DNA of 64,000 nucleotides from an uncultured Prevotella sp. (lineage in GTDB: Bacteria > Bacteroidota > Bacteroidia > Bacteroidales > Bacteroidaceae): NCBI GenBank assembly GCA_946188165.1, contig CAMHTW010000004.1, forward strand, positions 1-64,000. Direction: 5' to 3'. The notes below the pieces were generated by a model. It ran no database searches. It was given only the letters and a program-made list of their open reading frames with translations, and was not told the origin of the DNA. Below are positions 53,176-59,299 of this stretch, one piece after another (position 1 is the first letter of the stretch; each line of letters begins with the position of its first letter). The translations under genes were made by a program, and so were the position numbers.

Positions 53176-54327
53176 TTATTTGTTGTCCTTGTTGTCTTTG
53201 TTGTCTTTTTTATTCCTCTTTTCACTTTTCACTTCAATGCCGTCCTTCAGCAGTCCGGCACCCTCGGCAATGATGGTGTCACCCACGTTCAAGCCGTCCT
53301 CGACAATATACTCTTTGCCATTATTCTGTGGAAACAGCGTGACGGCAGTGGCCTTCGTCTTGCCGTCCACCACACGATAGACGAACACACGGTTCTGCAG
53401 TTCGTAAGTAGCCTCCTGCGGTATTACGACGACCTGATCACGCTGTGTTGGCACCATCACAGTAGCACTACCGCCGTCGCGCAACAGGTGCTGCGGATTG
53501 GGGAATACGGCACGCAGCGTGACGGCACCCGTCTGTGCATCCACCGTACCACTGACAGCATCAATGCGTCCTTCCACGGGATACTCCGCTCCACTGGCCA
53601 GTCGCAGTTTGATGCTGGGGGCCTTGCTGATGAAATCGGCTGTCGAGCCGTAACGGTCTATCAGATTGATGACGGCACGTTCCGTCACCGAAAAGTAGGC
53701 ATACATCTCTTTGTCGTCAGCCACCGTTACCAACGGTTCGCTGATGTTGCTGCTTACCAGTGCGCCTACATGCCAGGGAATCATCGACGCCACACCGTCC
53801 ACGGGGCTCTTTACCTCCGTACACGACAGCTGCCAACGGGCATTCTTCTCCTGAGCCTTGGCCTGCACCAGTGCCGCTTGGGCTTCCAACAGTTCGTGGC
53901 GGGTGGTCTCTACACTGAAGTCGCTTACCACACTACCCTCCTTCAGTTTCAGCTGACTGTCATAGTTCATCTTAGCAGTTGACAGTTTGGCCTCTGCACT
54001 CTCGCGATTGGCAATAGCCACCTCTAAGGCTGCCTGATAGGGCGTCTGGTCAATGATGAACAGCGTCTGTCCACGCTTCACAGGCTTACCCTCGCTCGTA
54101 CAGATACGCGTGATGTTACCCGTCACCTGCGGACGGATTTCTACTATCTGTCGTCCTGTCAGCTTGGCGCTGTATTGCTGGGTCAAGGTCATATCCTTCT
54201 TGCCCACCACCATTGTCTGATACTGTGCCGCATCGTGAGCCTTTTTCTTCTCGCTGCTGCACGCCACTATGCTGCACGCTAATACAGCGCCCAGACAACA
54301 TATTATGTATTTCTCTATTCTAAACAT
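53176..54327 (-). CDS. RND efflux periplasmic adaptor lipoprotein
   Basis: The 383-residue membrane-fusion protein has a lipobox (LACSIVACSSEKK), a lipoyl/barrel-sandwich domain (VEIRPQVTGNITRICTSEGK and its return half KSPVDGVASMIPWHVGALVS), an alpha-hairpin between them (NRESAEAKLSTAKMNYDSQL), and a beta-barrel domain. It links the AcrB-type pump to an outer-membrane channel. The pump gene follows by 47 bases. The charged tail KSEKRNKKDNKDNKDNK comes from two heptads and a nine-base repeat at 53179-53233. TACCTTTGC lies at 54361-54369 on -. Confidence 0.93.
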   Translation of the reverse strand: MFRIEKYIICCLGAVLACSIVACSSEKKKAHDAAQYQTMVVGKKDMTLTQQYSAKLTGRQIVEIRPQVTGNITRICTSEGKPVKRGQTLFIIDQTPYQAALEVAIANRESAEAKLSTAKMNYDSQLKLKEGSVVSDFSVETTRHELLEAQAALVQAKAQEKNARWQLSCTEVKSPVDGVASMIPWHVGALVSSNISEPLVTVADDKEMYAYFSVTERAVINLIDRYGSTADFISKAPSIKLRLASGAEYPVEGRIDAVSGTVDAQTGAVTLRAVFPNPQHLLRDGGSATVMVPTQRDQVVVIPQEATYELQNRVFVYRVVDGKTKATAVTLFPQNNGKEYIVEDGLNVGDTIIAEGAGLLKDGIEVKSEKRNKKDNKDNKDNK

Positions 54328-54360
54328 ATTGGCTTTTATGTAGTTTAGTTAGTTATGCCT

Positions 54361-54465
54361 GCAAAGGTACGAAAAAAAATTAAATATTAAAAATTAAACA
54401 TTAAAAATTAAGATGGCGGTAGCAAATTCTTCACTCTTAACTCTTAATTCTTAATTCTTAACTAT
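54361..54465. repeat. heptad-core-heptad mosaic upstream of the efflux operon
   Basis: A minus-strand TACCTTTGC (54361-54369) is followed on + by an A-run, ATTAAAn heptads, the core ATGGCGGTAGCAAATT, TCTTCAC and then CTTAACT/CTTAATT heptads. The order repeats that at 6311-6425. It separates the efflux operon from the MATE gene's 3' end. Confidence 0.83.
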
Positions 54466-55761
54466 AATCGTTTGTACGATGCCACGGGTCAGTAAGTACA
54501 GAATCATGGATAGCCACAAGCCGTGATTGCCCATGCGGTTCATCGTAATGGTAGCGGTGACAAAGAAGAGGATGGCGGCGACGGCTGAAGAGATGAGCAT
54601 ACCACGTGTCTGTGTCGTACCAATAAACAAGCCATCCCAGATGAAGGCTGCCACACCAGCTACAGGAACCAGATAGGCCCACCAGACATACGCCTGCGAG
54701 GCCTCGACCACCTGCACTTCATCGGTCAGTAACCGCAGGAACGGCATACCACCTATTATATATATACATGTGAACAGTGCTGCCATCAGTGCCCCCCAAC
54801 CAAACAGACGGCGTACCACATCCTTATAAGCAACCCAGTCCTTCGCACCCCAATACTTGCCCCCCAGGGCTTCGCCAGCGTAGGCGAAACCATCCAAGAT
54901 ATACGAGAACAACAAATAGAGCTGCATCAACAGTGTGTTGACAGCCAGGATGGCAGCTCCCTGACGGGCTCCAGCTGAGGTAAAGTAAAGGTTGACAGCC
55001 ACCAGACAAAGCGTTCGCAAAAAGATGTCGCGATTGACGTGGATCATGGGGTCGGTTCTGCGTGATACCATTTTCTTTGAAAATTGGATCATCAGAACCG
55101 ACCCCATGATCCGTCCAGCTAAAACCTTCCGATAATACCGCCACAGGAAAGCCAAAGCCACCAAGAAACCAGCATACTGCGCTACGACAGTACCCAGTGC
55201 CACACCCTCGACCTGCATGCCCCAGCCATACACAAACAGCAGTGAAGCTACGATATTCACGACGTTCTGCAGGATGCTGACAACCATCGGAATACGCGTG
55301 TTCTGCATACCGATATACCAGCCACTAAGGCTATACAGGCTCAGCATGGCAGGGGCTCCCCATACCACAATACGGAAATACACATCCACCCATGGAACCA
55401 CATCGTCAGTAGGTGCTATCAGCCATAGCATCAACCTATACAGAGGCCATTGTAACAGCAGCATCAACACGGCCACTATTGCCGCCACCTTCATCGAACG
55501 TGCCAGTATGCCAGCCGCCTCCGCCATATCACGACGTCCACGCGCCTGTGCCGTCATGCCGCTGGTACCCATCCGTAGGAATCCAAAGAGCCAATAGACC
55601 AAATTGAAAATCATGGAGCCTACGGCAATGGCACCAATATAGGCTGCCGACCCCATGTGTCCCACGATGGCCGTATCTACCAATCCCAACAGCGGTACCG
55701 TGATGTTCGTCACGATAGCCGGCAGTGCAATTTTCAGTATCTGATGGTCTCTATTATTCAT
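54451..55761 (-). CDS. MATE-family efflux transporter with a palindromic insert
   Basis: The 436-residue inner-membrane protein has about twelve spans and starts MNNRDHQILKIALPAIVTNI. LVDTAIVGHMG and GMQNTRIPMVVSILQNVVNI match DinF-type MATE proteins that expel drugs or organic cations in exchange for protons or sodium. Residues 217-240 (GRIMGSVLMIQFSKKMVSRR onward) form a cytoplasmic-loop insertion encoded by a 20-bp perfect inverted repeat (55041-55060 and 55093-55112) and its loop; other members have a shorter link there. The frame stays open. The function is probably kept because the insert lies between the two halves. Confidence 0.9.
   Translation of the reverse strand: MNNRDHQILKIALPAIVTNITVPLLGLVDTAIVGHMGSAAYIGAIAVGSMIFNLVYWLFGFLRMGTSGMTAQARGRRDMAEAAGILARSMKVAAIVAVLMLLLQWPLYRLMLWLIAPTDDVVPWVDVYFRIVVWGAPAMLSLYSLSGWYIGMQNTRIPMVVSILQNVVNIVASLLFVYGWGMQVEGVALGTVVAQYAGFLVALAFLWRYYRKVLAGRIMGSVLMIQFSKKMVSRRTDPMIHVNRDIFLRTLCLVAVNLYFTSAGARQGAAILAVNTLLMQLYLLFSYILDGFAYAGEALGGKYWGAKDWVAYKDVVRRLFGWGALMAALFTCIYIIGGMPFLRLLTDEVQVVEASQAYVWWAYLVPVAGVAAFIWDGLFIGTTQTRGMLISSAVAAILFFVTATITMNRMGNHGLWLSMILYLLTRGIVQTIIVKN
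55041..55112. repeat. 20-bp inverted repeat inside the MATE gene
   Basis: GGATCATGGGGTCGGTTCTG (55041-55060) and its exact reverse complement (55093-55112) flank 32 bases. The sequence is unrelated to the other palindromes in this window but is likewise in frame. Confidence 0.92.
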
Positions 55762-55880
55762 GTCTTTATCTAAAGACGATTATAACTAAAAAATGTATCT
55801 GCCGTTTAAGACATTTGCAATTGGGAGTATTAATGCATCATTTTTTCCTTGAAATATTTGGATTTGGCTTAAAAATGTTG

Positions 55881-56008
55881 TACCTTTGCATGCTGTATGA
55901 AAAGGCTTTTAAATGACATAGTGAAAGGATACAAAAAAGCGATACAGATACAGATGACACACTTAATTTTGTAAACCCCTCGCGTACCGCACGCGCACGC
56001 GGTACGCG
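55881..56008 (+). other. possible short transcription unit ending in a hairpin, with a 25-residue frame
   Basis: TACCTTTGC (55881-55889) is followed by ATG 55897 and a 25-codon frame (MKRLLNDIVKGYKKAIQIQM, then THLIL) ending TAA 55972-55974. CGCGTACCGC/GCGGTACGCG (55981-55990, 55999-56008) forms a perfect 10-bp hairpin with an 8-base loop. Promoter, small frame and hairpin together suggest a small mRNA or sRNA of about 115 bases in the 291-base gap between the MATE and pectate lyase genes. Confidence 0.4.
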
Positions 56009-56052
56009 TAAAAGTTATATTTATTATGTCATTATCGGAAATCTCTAAAATC

Positions 56053-57825
56053 TTACTTCATCATTTTTTTACCATTCACGATGTACAGGCCCTTTGTGGA
56101 CTGAGCAACTTTGCGGCCCTGCAGGTCGTAGACACTGTTCACTATTCTCTGTTCACTATTCACTAGCGTAGCGCCAATGCCTGTGATATCGTCGCCAAAG
56201 AAGCCGACGAGCGTTGACTGATAATTGTCGAGCATTGAGCCCAGCGTGGTGTCGTAGGCTGAATCGGTATCGTCGTTGCCTACATTGTCGCGGAAGGTAT
56301 AGGTAAAGTCACCGTGATTCATGCGGCCTGCACCATAGTAACCCGTTACGAGGGCTGGAACGTCAGCGGCAGCAGCGGGGGTGTAGGGGTACATGAGCGA
56401 GGCATCGGTATCGAAATTGTTGTAGGGTGTACCTCCCTTCTTGGTTACTTCCGTTGCAGGCACCTGCTCGTCACGCGTAGCCGTCTCGTATGCATCATAG
56501 CCCATAGAAGCAGGCGCGTTCTGCGTATAATACTTGAAGTTGGAAATGGTCTTGTCGAAGTAGTTGCCATACGACTTGATCATGCCGCCGTCCTCGCCGG
56601 AGAAGGTGCCGCTACCTTGAGCGTCGGTGCCCTGCTGTGACGCCAGGATGGGTTTCTTGGTCTTCAGGAAGTAGTTGTTCTCAACAAACACGCTGGCTCC
56701 CGAGGTAGCTCCCACGCCGTACTTGCCACAGTTGTCGAAGTAGTTGTTCCAGACGTGGACACTCATAGTGCGCACACGCGGATGGCGCGAGTCAGAGTGG
56801 TCGAACCAGTTGTGGTCGTAGGATATGTAGTTAGGACCGCTCTCCGACTTCATACCGAACATGTTGGACTTGCCCGTATCCCAGAAGCGGTTGTAGCTGA
56901 CGGTGACGTACTTCGAGTCGCTCTTCACGTCGGTGGCACCGTCGCCCTTGGCATGGTCGCCACTACCGTGCTTGCCATAGAACTGATCAGTATGGTGAAC
57001 CCAGATGTTGGAGTTGTCGGTATCGAGCGAGATGGCGTCATCCATGCAGCGCATGATGGCAAAGTTGCGGAACTCGACGCTCTTGGCATTGCGAACCAGG
57101 AAACCAAAACCGTACAGGGTGGCATCATCGCCAATGCCCTCGAAGGTCATGTTCAGTTCGCTGTCAGCTTTCTTGCCCTTGACCTGCAGGCCCTCTGCCG
57201 AGCTGCTGATGTGGTCGAGGTCGTCAACGGTAATCAGACCGATGAAACGGAAAGCAACGGGTGTGGTGTCGTAACCCTTCTGATAGGCATCAATAATGGT
57301 CTGGATACCTGTACAAGTAGTGATATTAGAAGCCTTGGAGCCCGTCTTGACGGTGGTAGTAATGGTCTTGGCTGTGTTCTTCGTCACGTAGAACACCTTG
57401 GCACCAGCCTTCAGTGTACCGTCGCTGTTATAGGCACCTGGAGCGGGACATCCGTTGATAAAGGCAAAGCCCTCACGAGGATAGTTGCGCACTTCCAGGT
57501 CGGAGACGGTGTTTTCCTGTGCAGTCATTTCAGTACCCTCGGCACTGACGGGCACAATCTTCATAGCATACGTTCCTGCCTGCAGTCCTACCGCGTCAGC
57601 ACGTCCGTAGGTACCATAGTTGCGTACCAGTTGTGCGTCAATCTTGGTATAGTCTGCATACTGTCCGCCTTTTACATAGACGTTATAATTCTTGGCACCG
57701 TCAACCAGCATAAACTTAACGTATGCTGACTCCATCCAGCCACGGGCTTCAACAACCTCAACGCTGCCAGCATGGGCCAACAGCGTCAGACATGAAAACA
57801 ATCCCAGTAAAATAATCTTTCTCAT
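56053..57825 (-). CDS. exported pectate lyase, polysaccharide lyase family 1
   Basis: PL1 cleaves polygalacturonate by beta-elimination with calcium. The 590-residue protein has a signal peptide (MRKIILLGLFSCLTLLAHAG), an N-terminal fibronectin-like domain (about 20-110), and a right-handed beta-helix with CMDDAISLDTDNSNIWVHH (calcium-site Asp) and SYDHNWFDHSDSRHPRVR carrying the catalytic Arg. A C-terminal VYDLQGRKV...GLYIVNGKKMMK tail resembles T9SS sorting ends. It complements the rhamnogalacturonan cluster. Heptads at 56134-56168 (ACTGTTC, ACTATTC and variants) encode LVNSEQRIVNSVY just before the tail. Confidence 0.93.
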   Translation of the reverse strand: MRKIILLGLFSCLTLLAHAGSVEVVEARGWMESAYVKFMLVDGAKNYNVYVKGGQYADYTKIDAQLVRNYGTYGRADAVGLQAGTYAMKIVPVSAEGTEMTAQENTVSDLEVRNYPREGFAFINGCPAPGAYNSDGTLKAGAKVFYVTKNTAKTITTTVKTGSKASNITTCTGIQTIIDAYQKGYDTTPVAFRFIGLITVDDLDHISSSAEGLQVKGKKADSELNMTFEGIGDDATLYGFGFLVRNAKSVEFRNFAIMRCMDDAISLDTDNSNIWVHHTDQFYGKHGSGDHAKGDGATDVKSDSKYVTVSYNRFWDTGKSNMFGMKSESGPNYISYDHNWFDHSDSRHPRVRTMSVHVWNNYFDNCGKYGVGATSGASVFVENNYFLKTKKPILASQQGTDAQGSGTFSGEDGGMIKSYGNYFDKTISNFKYYTQNAPASMGYDAYETATRDEQVPATEVTKKGGTPYNNFDTDASLMYPYTPAAAADVPALVTGYYGAGRMNHGDFTYTFRDNVGNDDTDSAYDTTLGSMLDNYQSTLVGFFGDDITGIGATLVNSEQRIVNSVYDLQGRKVAQSTKGLYIVNGKKMMK

Positions 57826-57841
57826 TTTCGATTTAGTAGAT

Positions 57842-57928
57842 TAGCTTTTTCGTAGTTCTGCGGTGCAAAATTACGATAAAACGGGGAGAAGGCAAGCGGC
57901 GTTCAACGAAAAAGCTACGTAAACGTTT
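57842..57928. promoter_or_regulatory. pectate lyase promoter with flanking inverted repeat and LacI-type half palindrome
   Basis: The minus-strand -7 element TAATTTTGC is at 57865-57873. TAGCTTTTTCG (57842-57852) and CGAAAAAGCTA (57907-57917) form an 11-bp inverted repeat around it. AAACGTTT at 57921-57928 has the core symmetry of LacI-family operators. The regulator is not in the window. Confidence 0.4.
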
Positions 57929-58002
57929 GTTAGGGTGTAATTTGTACGTATTAGAAACATCATTTTTTTAGTATTTTGTTTTGTATTGTGCTCACTTATT
58001 TG

Positions 58003-58011
58003 TAACTTTGC
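58003..58011 (+). promoter_or_regulatory. promoter of the 197-residue membrane protein
   Basis: TAACTTTGC with TTTG at 57980-57983, exactly 19 bases upstream, is a full consensus match. It starts about 23 bases before the ATG at 58034. Confidence 0.78.
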
Positions 58012-58033
58012 AGAAACTTATATAACTATTACA

Positions 58034-58624
58034 ATGGAACTGAAGAACAACAAATCCACATGGGCCGCTTTGGCAACCTTAGGTGTAACGGCTGTTGCCG
58101 CTGGTGCAACAGCATTTCTGAAGATTCGCGAAAAGCGGAAGGAGCGAGAGGCACAGGAGAAGGAGGAACAGGCACATAGCAAGCACCTGACTGCCGAACA
58201 GATGATGGTGTACAACGAAGCCATCCGTTCCTTTATCTCACTGAATGACCGTATCTACAACATGCGTCGCGAGCGCGAAGCCTTACAACCACTGGTAAAA
58301 TGGCTGGCAACGAACGGCGAGAAGCCTGAGTTGACAAACGCTAACGACGACGTCAAACTGTTGGCTGACGACATTGAGCGATTCCTGATGACGCAGATAC
58401 CGTTTATCAATGCCTGTCTGGTCTGTGTAGGCGACGAGACGCTGAGCTATCCCGACTGTGTCAGAGGGGCTGTAGGTGGCATCTTTGACGACACGCTGGA
58501 CGAAGAGCCTACGGGCGCCCAGATGGAGAAGGGCCAGAAGATAGCCTTCGTGCTGCGTCTTGGCTACTACTTCCCAGAATCGACATTGGTGCCCGCTCCC
58601 GTCAAATCGATTGTATTGGCATGA
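58034..58624 (+). CDS. membrane-anchored protein of unknown function, 196 residues
   Basis: I start at ATG 58034, downstream of the promoter; an in-frame ATG at 57986 precedes it. Residues 9-28 (WAALATLGVTAVAAGATAFL) form a membrane span, followed by a strongly charged helix (IREKRKEREAQEKEEQAHSK) that may be coiled coil, and a globular helical domain of about 140 residues. No motif is recognised. The next gene begins 12 bases after the stop, so these may be cotranscribed. Confidence 0.75.
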   Translation: MELKNNKSTWAALATLGVTAVAAGATAFLKIREKRKEREAQEKEEQAHSKHLTAEQMMVYNEAIRSFISLNDRIYNMRREREALQPLVKWLATNGEKPELTNANDDVKLLADDIERFLMTQIPFINACLVCVGDETLSYPDCVRGAVGGIFDDTLDEEPTGAQMEKGQKIAFVLRLGYYFPESTLVPAPVKSIVLA

Positions 58625-58636
58625 GATGAGTGATGC

Positions 58637-59257
58637 ATGATGGATAATGGCAAACGTTATAGGTTAACGGTTAACGGTTCTTGGTTAACGGTTATTGGTT
58701 CTTGGTTAACGGTTAACGGTTATTGGTTATTGGCTAACGGTTATTGGTTATTGGCTATTGGTTATTGGTTAACGGCCATTGTCGCTGAGGCACAGACCTT
58801 TACGATAGAACGGAAGACGGACTCGCTGTATGTGCTGACGCTGACCACCGATTCCCTGACCAACGGTCAGGATGTGGCGTTGCAATCGACACGCGACCAG
58901 TGGCGACTGCCCTACCCTGTCTATCGGATGGAGACGGGCGACGTGGACGGCAATGGTACCATAGAGGCACTGGTGGGTGTCATCAAGCCCACACGCTTCT
59001 ACCCCGAAATGGGACGACGCCTGTTCATCTTCAAGAACTACGAAGGACTGGTACGCCCGATGTGGTTAGGTTCGAAACTGGGCGGTACACTACAGGACTT
59101 CCACTTCCGTAACGGATGCGTGCGTAGCTTAGAGACCAACGCCAAGGGCGAATATACGGTGGTGGAATACCGCTGGAGCGGTTTTGGCGTAGCCTTCGAG
59201 CGATACCTTACTAGAAACGTGAGTGAGTCAAAAGCCCGAGAGGTTTTTGAGGAGTGA
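58637..59257 (+). CDS. exported FG-GAP-like protein with a heptad-encoded signal peptide
   Basis: The 206-residue frame begins MMDNGKRYR, then forty residues read from 17 DNA heptads: cycles of G-Y/S-W-L-L/T-A/V-N/I up to VAEAQ, a probable signal-peptidase site. The mature part (about 150 residues) contains METGDVDGNGTIEALVGV, an FG-GAP/EF-hand-like loop, and strands typical of a beta-propeller blade. No function is recognised. The same heptads form the signal of the next gene, 42 bases on. The hydrophobic region is unusually long for a signal peptide and could remain as an anchor. Confidence 0.75.
   Translation: MMDNGKRYRLTVNGSWLTVIGSWLTVNGYWLLANGYWLLAIGYWLTAIVAEAQTFTIERKTDSLYVLTLTTDSLTNGQDVALQSTRDQWRLPYPVYRMETGDVDGNGTIEALVGVIKPTRFYPEMGRRLFIFKNYEGLVRPMWLGSKLGGTLQDFHFRNGCVRSLETNAKGEYTVVEYRWSGFGVAFERYLTRNVSESKAREVFEE
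58662..58780 (+). repeat. seventeen uninterrupted heptads encoding a signal peptide
   Basis: Seventeen units of GGTTATT, GGTTAAC, GGTTCTT, GGCTATT, GGCTAAC or GGCCATT run in perfect register. The five units in the phase that reads GGT first are GGTTCTT or GGTTATT, never GGTTAAC, which would give TAA. Seven of the other twelve end in AAC. Confidence 0.97.
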
Positions 59258-59299
59258 GAAAGTGAAAAAGTAAGAAAGTGAAAAAGTAATAATTGAGAT

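Noticed and set aside
55041..55112. Intact insertion sequence in the MATE gene
   Set aside because: Only 72 bases long with no transposase; better described as a palindromic element.
58662..58780. Simple phase-variation tract
   Set aside because: Units are too degenerate for efficient slippage to be assumed, and loss of one unit would shift the frame; kept only as a testable possibility, not claimed.
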